Below are positions 17,976 through 26,514 of a DNA stretch of 64,000 nt, in pieces (the first letter of the stretch is position 1; every line of letters starts with the position of its first letter). The DNA comes from Duganella rivi (GTDB taxonomy: Bacteria; Pseudomonadota; Gammaproteobacteria; Burkholderiales; Burkholderiaceae_D): contig NZ_WWCK01000007.1 of the NCBI RefSeq assembly GCF_009857435.1, positions 372,001 to 436,000 on the forward strand, in the 5' to 3' direction. The notes under the pieces were generated by a model. That model searched no databases, was not told the DNA's origin, and saw only the letters and a program-made list of their open reading frames with translations. A program made the position numbers and the translations under genes.

Positions 17976-19397
17976 ATGGATACGCCCAAATTCAAACCGT
18001 TTATACGACAGACTATTTCGCACTCGCGCCAATGGGAGTGGATACCGCCTGATTTGCAGGAGGCGGTGCAGGTGGTGTCGCACGTGCTGCCGTTTCGCAC
18101 CAATGAGTACGTGCTTGATCAGCTGATCGACTGGAACAATATTCCCGATGATCCGATTTACCGTTTGACCTTTCCGCACCGGGACATGCTGGCGCCGGAC
18201 GACTATGCGCGCTTGAAGGAGCTGGTGATGGGCAAGGCTGATCAGCCGGCGCTGGTGGAACTGGTGCGGCGCATCCGCATGCGCATGAATCCTCATCCGG
18301 CGGGGCAGATGACGCACAATGTGCCGCGCGTGAATGACGCGCCTTTGAAGGGCTTGCAGCATAAGTACAAGGAGACGGTGTTGTTCTTTCCCAGCTCCGG
18401 GCAGACCTGCCACGCGTATTGCACGTTCTGCTTCCGCTGGCCGCAGTTCGTCGGCATGGAGGATATGAAGTTTGATGCGAAGGAGTCGCACGAGCTGGCG
18501 TCGTATCTGCGCATGCACCCGGAGGTGACCGATGTCTTGATCACCGGCGGCGATCCCTTGATTATGAATACGCGTTCGCTGGAGGCGTACATCGAGCCGC
18601 TGCTGGCGCCGGACCTGGCGCATATCCAGAACATCCGCATCGGCACCAAGTCGGTGGCGTATTGGCCGCAGCGCTTTGTGACGGATCGCGATGCCGATGA
18701 TTTGCTGCGGCTATTCGAGCGCGTGGTCGCCAGCGGCAAGAATATGGCGATCATGGGCCATTACAACCACGCGGTGGAGCTGCGGCCGGCGATTGCGCAG
18801 CAGGCGGTCAAGCGCATCGTCGGCACCGGCGCGACTTTGCGCATGCAGGGGCCGTTGATCCGGCATATCAATGAAGACCCGGCGTCGTGGGCGGAGTTGT
18901 GGCAGACCGGCGTGCGGCTGGGGGCGATCCCGTATTACATGTTCGTCGAGCGCGATACCGGGCCGCGCGAGTATTTCCAGTTGCCGCTGGCGCGGGCGCA
19001 TGAGATTTTCCAGGCGGCGTACCAGATGGTGTCGGGCTTGTCGCGCACCGTGCGCGGGCCGTCGATGAGCGCTTTTCCCGGCAAGGTGGTGATCGATGGG
19101 ATTGCGCAGGTCGGCGGCGAGAAGGTGTTTGCCTTGCAGTTCCTGCAGGCGCGCAATGCGGATTGGGTGCGCAAGCCGTTTTATGCGAAGTTTGATCCGC
19201 ATGCGACGTGGATGGATGAGTTGAAACCGGCGTTTGGCAAGGAGAAGTTTTTCTTCGAGGAGGAGGGCGGGGCGCGCAGCGAATTCGGCGCCGAGCCACC
19301 GGGAGCGCGCAAAGTGATTCCGCTGCTTTCGGCGCGGCAGGAGGGCGGCGGCGCGGCGCCGGCCAGCGCGGGCTGCGACTCGCACAGCGCAGCATAG
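17976..19397 (+). CDS. KamA-family radical SAM protein (lysine 2,3-aminomutase-like)
   Basis: A 473-aa protein. The radical SAM cluster motif is CHAYCTFC (~145-152) followed by FRW, and VTDVLITGGDPL is the S-adenosylmethionine-binding GGDP strand. KamA enzymes shift the alpha-amino group of lysine or glutamate to the beta position using PLP. The Gly-rich PLP-lysine loop of true aminomutases is reduced here to SAFPGKVVIDG, and the C-terminal zinc-type cysteines seem absent, so the substrate and even the reaction are uncertain. ATG 17976 is preferred over GTG 17973, behind GAAGGAAA. An MFS gene follows within 10 bases, suggesting an operon. Confidence 0.85.
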   Translation: MDTPKFKPFIRQTISHSRQWEWIPPDLQEAVQVVSHVLPFRTNEYVLDQLIDWNNIPDDPIYRLTFPHRDMLAPDDYARLKELVMGKADQPALVELVRRIRMRMNPHPAGQMTHNVPRVNDAPLKGLQHKYKETVLFFPSSGQTCHAYCTFCFRWPQFVGMEDMKFDAKESHELASYLRMHPEVTDVLITGGDPLIMNTRSLEAYIEPLLAPDLAHIQNIRIGTKSVAYWPQRFVTDRDADDLLRLFERVVASGKNMAIMGHYNHAVELRPAIAQQAVKRIVGTGATLRMQGPLIRHINEDPASWAELWQTGVRLGAIPYYMFVERDTGPREYFQLPLARAHEIFQAAYQMVSGLSRTVRGPSMSAFPGKVVIDGIAQVGGEKVFALQFLQARNADWVRKPFYAKFDPHATWMDELKPAFGKEKFFFEEEGGARSEFGAEPPGARKVIPLLSARQEGGGAAPASAGCDSHSAA

Positions 19398-19406
19398 GTG
19401 GGCGTC

Positions 19407-20789
19407 ATGCGCGATCCAACCGCGCCCACCGCGCCCACCGCGCCCCCGCGCGGCGCTGATCCGACGCCGATCGTCGCATCAGCGCGTGCCGCCGCCGCAT
19501 CGCTCGCCGATTGCGCACCGGGCGGCGGGACGCTGGCGGCAGCTGCGCCACTCTCTGGCCGCGCGGTGTTTGTGCTGGTGTTTTTGCCGTTCGCGCTCGG
19601 GCACTTTTTATCGAGCTTGATGCGGACGGTGAATGCGACGCTGGCGCCGCAGCTAGTGGCGGCGCTGGCGCTCACGCCCGGCCAGCTTGGCTTGCTGACC
19701 AGCGCTTTCTTCCTCGCCTTCGCGCTGGCGCAGCTGCCGGTCGGGATCGCGCTCGATCGCTGGGGGCCGGCCAAGGTGCAGTTGCCGATGCTGATGCTGG
19801 CCGGCGTCGGCGCGCTGGCGTTTGCCGGCGGCCAGACGTTTGCGCAATTGCTGATGGCGCGCGCGCTGGTCGGGCTTGGTCTCGGCGGCTGCTTCATGTC
19901 GGCGGTAAAGGCCATCTCGACGTGGATCGCGCCGGCGCGGCTGCCGTCGGTGCAAGGCTATTTGATTGCGGTCGGCGGCCTTGGCGCGGCATCGGCCACG
20001 CTGCCGGTGCGCCTGGCGCTGCATTACATGGATTGGCGCGGCTTGTTTCTCTGGCTGGCGTTGGCGGCCGCGCTGACCGGCATCCTGATCCGCGCGCTGT
20101 CGCCGCCGCAGCCGGCCAGCGGCCGCAAGACCGCCTTGCTGGAGGCGATGCGCGCGGTGTACCGCCATCCTGCCTTCCGCGAGACGGCGGCGCTGGTGCT
20201 GATTCCGCACACGGTGTTCTTCGGCATACAAGGCTTGTGGATTTCGCGCTGGCTGACCGACGTGGCGCGCTACACGGAGGAAGCGGTCGGCTACCTGCTG
20301 TACCTCGGCATGGCGGCGGTGATTTTCGGCGCGATTGCGGTCGGCATGCTGACCGAGTGGGCCGGCCGGCGCGGCGTGGCGCCGATCCGCGTGGCGGCCA
20401 TCGGCGTCGCGCTGTTCATCTGCGTGCAGCTGGGCTTTGTGTTTGATTGGCGGCCCAGCTATCAATTGCTGGCGGTGCTGTTCACGCTGGTCGGCACGGT
20501 GACCGGCATCGAGTACACCATCGTCGCCCAAAGCCTGCCCGGCGCGTTGACGGGGCGGGCGGCCACCTGTCTCAATTTGCTGATCTTCCTCGGCGCGTTC
20601 GCGGTGCAGGCGGGTTTCGGGCTGGTGGTCGGCTGCTGGCGGCCGGATTTGTTCGGGCATTACCCGGCCATCGCCTACCAGACAGCGTTTGCGGCGCTGG
20701 TGTTGCTGCAGCTGCCCGGATTGGCGTGGTTTGTGCGGCGCCGCGCGCGCAATCCGTTAGAATGGGTTTCCCATCCGACCCGCCCTTGA
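19407..20789 (+). CDS. MFS transporter
   Basis: A 460-aa major facilitator with about twelve membrane helices and the inter-helix motif GIALDRWGPAKVQ between helices 2 and 3. The N-terminus is unusually long, Pro/Ala/Thr-rich and hydrophilic (~48 residues), partly encoded by three copies of the 9-mer ACCGCGCCC. ATG 19407 has AGGTGG upstream; GTG 19398 abuts the stop of the KamA-type gene and is less likely. Substrate unknown; the operon context suggests an amino-acid-like product or substrate of the radical SAM enzyme. Confidence 0.85.
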   Translation: MRDPTAPTAPTAPPRGADPTPIVASARAAAASLADCAPGGGTLAAAAPLSGRAVFVLVFLPFALGHFLSSLMRTVNATLAPQLVAALALTPGQLGLLTSAFFLAFALAQLPVGIALDRWGPAKVQLPMLMLAGVGALAFAGGQTFAQLLMARALVGLGLGGCFMSAVKAISTWIAPARLPSVQGYLIAVGGLGAASATLPVRLALHYMDWRGLFLWLALAAALTGILIRALSPPQPASGRKTALLEAMRAVYRHPAFRETAALVLIPHTVFFGIQGLWISRWLTDVARYTEEAVGYLLYLGMAAVIFGAIAVGMLTEWAGRRGVAPIRVAAIGVALFICVQLGFVFDWRPSYQLLAVLFTLVGTVTGIEYTIVAQSLPGALTGRAATCLNLLIFLGAFAVQAGFGLVVGCWRPDLFGHYPAIAYQTAFAALVLLQLPGLAWFVRRRARNPLEWVSHPTRP

Positions 20790-20796
20790 AGACGCG

Positions 20797-21696
20797 ATGA
20801 CGCAATTCGACCCTGCTTTCGCCGACCTGCCGCAGATCTGGCAGGACTGGATCATGGATAACCTGGCGCGCGGCTGCCGTCCGCGCGATGTCGCCGATGT
20901 GATGGTGAGCACCGGCCAATACGGCATGGACGCCGCGCGCGCCACGATCGATCAAGCAGTGCGCCTGCGCGGCGCCGCCACCGAGCGGGATGCAAGCGAG
21001 TCGCCGCGCGCACCAGCCGCGCTGCACGCAGTTCCCACGCCGGCCATGCCCTACATCGACACCAGCAGCAACCGTATCGCCTTGCCCGACCGCGAGGTCG
21101 AACTGCTGTTCGTGCTGAAAAAGCCGCAGGTGATCTTGCTCGGCAATGTGCTGAGCGGCGAGGAGTGCGACGCCATCATCGCCCACTGCGGCGCGCGCTA
21201 CACCCGCTCCACGGTGGCGGCGGAATCGGACGGCGCCAGCGTGGTGCACGAGGGCCGCACCAGCGAGATGGCGTTCATCCAGCGCGGCGAGGCCGAGGTG
21301 GCCGAGCGCATCGACCGGCGCCTGGCGGCGCTCGCGCACTGGTCGCCCGACTGCACCGAACCGTTCCAGCTGCAAAAATACGGCAAGACGCAAGAGTACC
21401 GTCCGCACTACGACTGGCTCGATCCCGACAGCGCCGGCCATCGCGCCCATCTCGCGCGCGGCGGCCAGCGCCTGGCGACTTTCGTGCTGTACCTGTGCGA
21501 CGTGGCGCAGGGCGGCGGCACGGTGTTCCCGCATCTTGGGCTGGAGGTGTTCCCGAAGAAGGGCAACGCGCTGTGGTTCCTCAACACCGACGGCCGCTAT
21601 CAGCCCGACCCGCAAACGCTGCATGGCGGCGCGCCGGTGGTCAGCGGCACCAAGATCATCGCCAACAAATGGCTGCGGCAGGAGCGCTACGGGTAA
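20797..21696 (+). CDS. prolyl 4-hydroxylase-type 2OG-Fe(II) oxygenase
   Basis: A 299-aa protein. The C-terminal P4H domain has all expected residues: iron ligands His204 and Asp206 (RPHYDW), His276 (TLHGG), and the 2-oxoglutarate-binding Lys286 (GTKIIANKW). The N-terminal ~75 residues form a helical region (WQDWIMDNLARGCRPRDVADVMV) seen in bacterial homologues and perhaps used for substrate binding. It hydroxylates proline or another residue of an unknown protein or peptide in the cytoplasm. It starts seven bases after the MFS gene and may share its transcript. Confidence 0.9.
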   Translation: MTQFDPAFADLPQIWQDWIMDNLARGCRPRDVADVMVSTGQYGMDAARATIDQAVRLRGAATERDASESPRAPAALHAVPTPAMPYIDTSSNRIALPDREVELLFVLKKPQVILLGNVLSGEECDAIIAHCGARYTRSTVAAESDGASVVHEGRTSEMAFIQRGEAEVAERIDRRLAALAHWSPDCTEPFQLQKYGKTQEYRPHYDWLDPDSAGHRAHLARGGQRLATFVLYLCDVAQGGGTVFPHLGLEVFPKKGNALWFLNTDGRYQPDPQTLHGGAPVVSGTKIIANKWLRQERYG

Positions 21697-21727
21697 AATG
21701 TCGCCAACTTTTAGATTGAGGTGAAGT

Positions 21728-22582
21728 ATGCGACTCGTACGTTATGGCCGTCCCGGCAAAGAAAAACCAGGTTTGATCGATGATGAGGGCAAGCTGCGAT
21801 CCCTGTCCGGCGTGATCGATGATATCGACTCGGCGGCGCTGGCGCCGAAATCGTTGCGCAAGCTGGAGAAGATTGCGCACGCCTCGCTGCCGCTGGTACG
21901 CGGCACGCCGCGCTACGGCGTGCCGGTGGCGAAGGTGGGCAAGTTCATTTGCATCGGTTTGAATTACGCTGATCACGCGGCCGAAGCGGGCCTGCCGGCG
22001 CCGAAGGAGCCGATTGTGTTCATGAAGGCGATCAGCGCGCTGAATGGCCCGGACGATCCGATCATGCTGCCGCAAGGTTCGAAGAAGACCGATTGGGAGG
22101 TGGAGCTGGGGATTGTGATCGGCACCCGCGCGCAGTATGTGAGCGAGGCTGATGCGCACAAGTATATCGCCGGCTACACGGTGGTGAATGATGTGTCGGA
22201 GCGCGAGTATCAGCTGGAGCGCGGCGGCCAGTGGGACAAGGGCAAGGGCTGCGATACTTTCGGCCCGGTCGGCCCGTGGCTGGTGACGCCGGAGGATATC
22301 TATGACGTGCAGGATCTGGATCTGTACCTGGAAGTGAACGGCAAGCGTATGCAGACCGGGAATACCTCGACCATGATTTTCACGGTGGCGCAGATTGTCA
22401 GCTATCTGTCGAAGTTCATGACCCTGGAGCCGGGCGACGTGATTGCGACCGGCACGCCGCCGGGTGTGGGCATGGGCCGCAAGCCGCAGCGCTTCCTGAA
22501 GAAGGGCGACACGCTGCGCCTGGGGATTGCGGGCCTCGGCGAGCAGCAGGCGGAAGTCATCGCTTGGAAAGCACAGAAGTAA
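21728..22582 (+). CDS. fumarylacetoacetate hydrolase family protein
   Basis: A 284-aa protein of the FAH superfamily (2-hydroxyhepta-2,4-diene-1,7-dioate isomerase / acylpyruvase / ureidoglycolate lyase-like). Seen: FICIGLNYADHAAEAG, EPIVFMKAISALNGPDDPI, the metal-binding WEVELGIVIG acidic strand, and GDVIATGTPPGVGMG. It splits or isomerises C-C bonds in diketo acids with a divalent metal. The last 26 bases overlap the 3' end of the convergent aminotransferase gene. No neighbouring pathway identifies the substrate. Confidence 0.9.
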   Translation: MRLVRYGRPGKEKPGLIDDEGKLRSLSGVIDDIDSAALAPKSLRKLEKIAHASLPLVRGTPRYGVPVAKVGKFICIGLNYADHAAEAGLPAPKEPIVFMKAISALNGPDDPIMLPQGSKKTDWEVELGIVIGTRAQYVSEADAHKYIAGYTVVNDVSEREYQLERGGQWDKGKGCDTFGPVGPWLVTPEDIYDVQDLDLYLEVNGKRMQTGNTSTMIFTVAQIVSYLSKFMTLEPGDVIATGTPPGVGMGRKPQRFLKKGDTLRLGIAGLGEQQAEVIAWKAQK

Positions 22583-23885
22583 GCGTGTCCTTGAGGCGGC
22601 TGGTGATTTCCGCCAGCTCCGCCTCGCTGGCGATGAACGGCGGCGCCAGCAGCACGTGGTCGCCGCGCCGGCCGTCGATGGTGCCGCCCATCGGGTAGAC
22701 CATCAGGCCGCGCGCCATCGCTTCTTCTTTGATGGCCGCGTGCAGCCGCCGCGCCGGATCGAACGGCGCTTTGCTGTCGCGGTCTGCCACCAATTCCATT
22801 CCTGTCAATAGTCCGCGCCCACGGATGTCGCCCACGTGCGGATGGTTGCCGAACGCTTCGCGCAGCATGCGCCTGAGCGCCGCGCCGCGTACCGTCACGG
22901 CGCCCAGCAGGTTGTCGCGCTGGATGACCTTTTGCACCGCCAGCGCCGCCGCTGCCGCCACCGGATGGCCCATGTAGGTGTGCCCGTGCTGGAAGGCGCC
23001 GCTGCCGTCGCGCAGCCGCTGCACGATGGGCGTGCGCGCCAGCACCGCGCCGATCGGCTGGTAGCCCGCGCCCAGGCCTTTGCCCAGCACCACCAGGTCG
23101 GGCAGCACGCCTTCCTGCTCGAACGCGTACAAGGTGCCGCAGCGGCCCATGCCGCACATGACTTCATCGAGGATCAACAACACGCCGTATTGGTCGCACA
23201 GCTTGCGCACGCCACGGAAGTAGCCGGGCGTCGGCGGCACTGCGCCGGCGGTCGCGCCGACCACGGTCTCGGCGACGAAGCCGATCACGTTGTCCGGGCC
23301 GGCGGCGAGGATGGCGTCTTCCAGTTCGCGCAGCAGCGCGGCGGTGTAGTCTTCTGTCGTCTGGCCGTCGGCGCGTTCGCGGTACTCGTAGCAGGGCGAG
23401 ACGCGCGGCACATCGATCAGCAAGGGCGCGAACGGCGCGCGCCGCCACTCGTTGCCGCCGACCGCCAGCGCGCCCAGCGTGTTGCCATGGTAGCTCTGGC
23501 GGCGCGCGATGAATACGCTGCGCTGCGGCTGGCCGGCCTCCAGCCAGTACTGGCGCGCCAGCTTGAGCGCGGTCTCCATCGCTTCCGAACCGCCGGAGAC
23601 GAGGTAGACGTGATCGAGGTCGCCCGGCGCGTCGGCGGCCAGCCGCGCCGCCAGTTCCTCGGCCGCCTCGCAGGTAAAGAAGGCGGTGTGGGCGTAGACA
23701 TTGCGGTCGATCTGGGCGTGCATGGCGGCCAACACCTCCGGGTGGGCGTGGCCGAGCGAGGAAACGGCGGCGCCGCCGCTGGCGTCGAGGTATGCGCGGC
23801 CGGCGCTGTCGGTGACGGTGATGCCGGCGGCGCGCACGGCGACGGGCGGCGCGCGGCGCAGGTTGCGGTGGATGATGTGGCTCAT
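22557..23885 (-). CDS. class III PLP-dependent aminotransferase
   Basis: A 442-aa fold-type I aminotransferase. Visible motifs: GGAAVSSLGHAHPEV, YLVSGGSEAMETALKLARQY for PLP phosphate binding, LLILDEVMCGMGRCG with the pyridine-binding Asp, and VVLGKGLGAGYQPIGAVL containing the Schiff-base Lys. The family includes omega-transaminases for beta-alanine, GABA and ornithine; specificity is not resolved. The start at 23885 (MSHIIHRNL) is where homology begins. Divergent from the carboxymuconolactone decarboxylase-like gene. Confidence 0.9.
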   Translation of the reverse strand: MSHIIHRNLRRAPPVAVRAAGITVTDSAGRAYLDASGGAAVSSLGHAHPEVLAAMHAQIDRNVYAHTAFFTCEAAEELAARLAADAPGDLDHVYLVSGGSEAMETALKLARQYWLEAGQPQRSVFIARRQSYHGNTLGALAVGGNEWRRAPFAPLLIDVPRVSPCYEYRERADGQTTEDYTAALLRELEDAILAAGPDNVIGFVAETVVGATAGAVPPTPGYFRGVRKLCDQYGVLLILDEVMCGMGRCGTLYAFEQEGVLPDLVVLGKGLGAGYQPIGAVLARTPIVQRLRDGSGAFQHGHTYMGHPVAAAAALAVQKVIQRDNLLGAVTVRGAALRRMLREAFGNHPHVGDIRGRGLLTGMELVADRDSKAPFDPARRLHAAIKEEAMARGLMVYPMGGTIDGRRGDHVLLAPPFIASEAELAEITSRLKDTLTSVLSKR

Positions 23886-23988
23886 GACGCGTCCTTTCGT
23901 GGGAGGGCAGACTGTCCACGATAGCCGCGATCGGCTTGCGTGCTTTTGATTTATGCCGGAACATGGCCGAATAAATTCAGGAGGCAGC

Positions 23989-24540
23989 ATGGAAGATCGT
24001 TTGGGGCCGATTCCGTTTGCGGAGATGAGCGCGGCGCAGCAGGTGGCGGCGCAGGTGGTGATCGACGGCCCGCGCGGGGCGCTGTATGGGCCGTTCGTGC
24101 CGTTGATCCGCAGCCCGGAGCTGATGAGCGCCGCGCAGCAGATGGGCGAGTATCTGCGCTACCGCAGCGCCATCGGCACCCGCTTGACCGAGCTGGCGAT
24201 TCTGGTGACGGCGCGCCATTGGAGCCAGCAAGTGGAATGGGCGATCCACGCGCCGATCGCGCGCGAGTATGGGATTGCGGAGGAGGCGATTGCAGCCATC
24301 GCGGCGCGCGCGCGGCCGACGGCATTATTGGCCGATGAGGCGCTGGTGTATGAGTTTTGCGTGCAGCTGCATCAGCAGCAGCGGGTCGATGACGCCACCT
24401 ACGCAGCAGCGCTGGCGGCGTTCGGCGAGCAAGGCGTGGTAGACCTGATGGGCATCAACGGCTACTACACTTTTCTGGCGATGGTGATGAACGCGGCGCA
24501 GACGCCGGCCCCGCCGACCTCCGCGCCGCCGCTACCTTAG
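23989..24540 (+). CDS. carboxymuconolactone decarboxylase family protein
   Basis: A 183-aa protein starting MEDRLGPIPFAEM behind GGAGG. It has the AhpD/CMD core: LTELAILVTARHWSQQVEWAIHAPIAREYGI. The CxxC redox pair of AhpD is absent, so it is closer to 4-carboxymuconolactone decarboxylase-type members than to peroxidase partners. Reaction unknown. Its stop codon overlaps the stop of the convergent esterase by four bases. Confidence 0.85.
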   Translation: MEDRLGPIPFAEMSAAQQVAAQVVIDGPRGALYGPFVPLIRSPELMSAAQQMGEYLRYRSAIGTRLTELAILVTARHWSQQVEWAIHAPIAREYGIAEEAIAAIAARARPTALLADEALVYEFCVQLHQQQRVDDATYAAALAAFGEQGVVDLMGINGYYTFLAMVMNAAQTPAPPTSAPPLP

Positions 24541-25199
24541 AGGACTTTTTTCAGCCAGGCGCTGATGTGGCCTACTTCTTCGGCGCACACCGAGTGCGGC
24601 ATGTGGTACTCGTGCCATTCGACCTGGTAGCCCCACTGTTGCAGCAGGTCGCGCGAGGCGGTGGCGCGGGCCAGCGGGATCACCGGATCCATGCGGCCGT
24701 GCACGAGGAAGATTGGGGTTTGCTTGCTTTCCGGCGTGTGCTCGGTGGCCGACTTGTCGGCGATTGGCACGTAGCCGGACAGGCACATCAAGCCTGCCAG
24801 CGGCTTGGTTTGACGCAGGCCGGTTTGCAGGGTCATGGCGCAGCCTTGCGAGAAGCCGGCCAGGATGATGCGCTCGTTCGGGATGCCGCGCGCGTTTTCG
24901 CGGGCGATCAGCGCTTCGACTTTGAGTTGCGAGGCGCGCAGGCCGGTTTCGTCTTCCTGGCGACCCAAGTCGGTGGCGACGATGTCGTACCATGCGCGCA
25001 TCACGTAGCCGCCGTTGATGGTGACCGGCATGGTCTCGGCGTTCGGGAAGATGAAGCGGATGGCCGGCAGGCCGGCCAGATCCAGCTCGGGGATCATCGG
25101 CACGAAGTCGTTGGCGTCGGCGCCGAGGCCGTGCATCCAGATCACGGCGACGGTTGGATTAGGGCCGGTTTCTTTTTCGATGGTTTGCAGCAGCGTCAT
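24537..25199 (-). CDS. alpha/beta hydrolase, carboxylesterase/phospholipase family
   Basis: A 220-aa cytoplasmic esterase of the EstB/YpfH type. WMHGLGADANDF forms the oxyanion loop, GFSQGCAM holds the nucleophile Ser (~116), MDPVIP the catalytic Asp and EYHMPHSVC the His. It hydrolyses short acyl esters or thioesters. Its ATG overlaps the mogA stop (ATGA), so it is the last gene of a darP-mogA-esterase operon. Confidence 0.9.
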   Translation of the reverse strand: MTLLQTIEKETGPNPTVAVIWMHGLGADANDFVPMIPELDLAGLPAIRFIFPNAETMPVTINGGYVMRAWYDIVATDLGRQEDETGLRASQLKVEALIARENARGIPNERIILAGFSQGCAMTLQTGLRQTKPLAGLMCLSGYVPIADKSATEHTPESKQTPIFLVHGRMDPVIPLARATASRDLLQQWGYQVEWHEYHMPHSVCAEEVGHISAWLKKVL

Positions 25200-25813
25200 G
25201 CTTTTCCTTGCGGGCGAATAGCGGATTTGGGACGGAAGGCTTTGCTCACGGCCGGATCGGTTTCCATGTAGGGGCCGCCGATCAGGTCGATGCAGTAGGG
25301 GATGGCGGCAAAGATGCCGCCCACCAGCGTGTTGCCGTCGGCGTCTTTCAGGCCGCCCAGCGTTTCGGCGATGGCTTTCGGCTGGCCGGGCAGGTTGAGG
25401 ATCAGGGCCGCGTGGTCGGCGCTTTCGCGGATCACGGCGGTCTGGCGCGACAAAATCGCGGTCGGCACGAAGTGCAGGCTGATCTGGCGCATTTGTTCGC
25501 CGAAGCCCGGCATTTCCCTGGTGCCCACGGATAAAGTCGCTTCCGGCGTAACATCGCGCCGCGCCGGGCCGGTGCCGCCGGTGGTCAGGATCAGGTGGCA
25601 GCGGGCTGTGTCGGCCAGCTCGGTGAGCGTGGCTTCGATGTGCGGGCGCTCGTCGGCGATCAGGCGCGTTTCGACGCGGAATGGCGTGGTCAGCGCGCGC
25701 GTCAGCCAGTCTTGCAGCGCCGGGATGCCCTGGTCGGCGTAGACGCCGCCACTGGCGCGGTCGGAGACCGAGACCAGGCCGATGACCAGCGTGTCGTCCG
25801 TATTACTCGTCAT
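25196..25813 (-). CDS. mog: molybdopterin adenylyltransferase
   Basis: A 205-aa protein from MTSNTDDTLVIGLVSVSDRA. The MPT-binding signature ILTTGGTGPARRDVTPEAT and the downstream VIRESADHAALILNLPGQP are typical of MogA, which activates molybdopterin by adenylation before molybdenum insertion. A 13-residue longer form from 25852 is possible, but ATG 25813 overlaps only the last 11 bases of darP and fits family length. No other moa/moe gene lies in the window. Confidence 0.92.
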   Translation of the reverse strand: MTSNTDDTLVIGLVSVSDRASGGVYADQGIPALQDWLTRALTTPFRVETRLIADERPHIEATLTELADTARCHLILTTGGTGPARRDVTPEATLSVGTREMPGFGEQMRQISLHFVPTAILSRQTAVIRESADHAALILNLPGQPKAIAETLGGLKDADGNTLVGGIFAAIPYCIDLIGGPYMETDPAVSKAFRPKSAIRPQGKA

Positions 25814-26420
25814 CGGCGTCGATGTCGTCGGTTGCGTCGTCATCGCCATCATCGCCCTTGGCGGCCTTGCGCTTGTCGGCTTCCAGCTGTTTCAGGATCT
25901 GGAAGATTTCGCGGTAGGCTTTTGGCGGCTTGTTCTCTGCTTGCTCTTTGCGGGCGTTGCGGATCAGGGTGCGCAGGTGCTGCACGTCCAGGTGCGGCGC
26001 TTCGCTCAGCAGGGCGGTCAGGGCGTTGTCGTCGCTCAGCAGCTTCTCGCGGCGGCGCTCGAGTGCGTGCATGGCCGCGGTTTCGGCCTTGGAGGCGCCT
26101 TTCCAGCTATCGATGGCTTTTTGGATGACCGACACTTCTTCGGCATCGAGGGTACGCATTTTCTTGCCGATGAATTGCATCTGGCGGCGGCGGCCCTCGT
26201 GGTTGGTGATGCCCTGGCATTCGAGGATGGCGTCCAGCACGTCTTCCGGCATCGGCACCTTCTTGACGCGGTCGCGTGGCGCTTCGACCAGCACTTGGCC
26301 CATTTTCTGCAGCGCGTCGGATTGACGCTTCATTTCGGACTTGGACGGACGCTCGTATTCGTCTTCGAATTCGGACGAGCTGAAGCCGACGCCGCCGCCG
26401 CTGCGATTAGGATTTACCAT
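25803..26420 (-). CDS. darP: ribosome-associated protein DarP/YjgA (DUF615)
   Basis: A 205-aa highly charged protein. It contains the DUF615 core: RPSKSEMKRQSDALQKMGQVL, ITNHEGRRRQMQFIGKKMRTL, and ALTALLSEAPHLDVQHLRTLIRNARKEQ. DarP associates with pre-50S ribosomal particles and assists late large-subunit assembly. It ends in an acidic tail (DDGDDDATDDIDADDE). Start at 26420 with AGGAAAG upstream. It sits divergent from pmbA, the usual betaproteobacterial arrangement. Confidence 0.93.
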   Translation of the reverse strand: MVNPNRSGGGVGFSSSEFEDEYERPSKSEMKRQSDALQKMGQVLVEAPRDRVKKVPMPEDVLDAILECQGITNHEGRRRQMQFIGKKMRTLDAEEVSVIQKAIDSWKGASKAETAAMHALERRREKLLSDDNALTALLSEAPHLDVQHLRTLIRNARKEQAENKPPKAYREIFQILKQLEADKRKAAKGDDGDDDATDDIDADDE

Positions 26421-26514
26421 AATATTAACTTTCCTGCGGGCGCGAGGCTGCGCCCTTAAACTGTAAACGACTGCTATGATAACTGTTTTAGCGGCCACCC
26501 GAAGAAAACAGCCC

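Noticed and set aside
19398-19406. GTG start for the MFS gene directly after the upstream stop
   Set aside because: AGGTGG sits at ribosome-site distance from ATG 19407, which is the better start.
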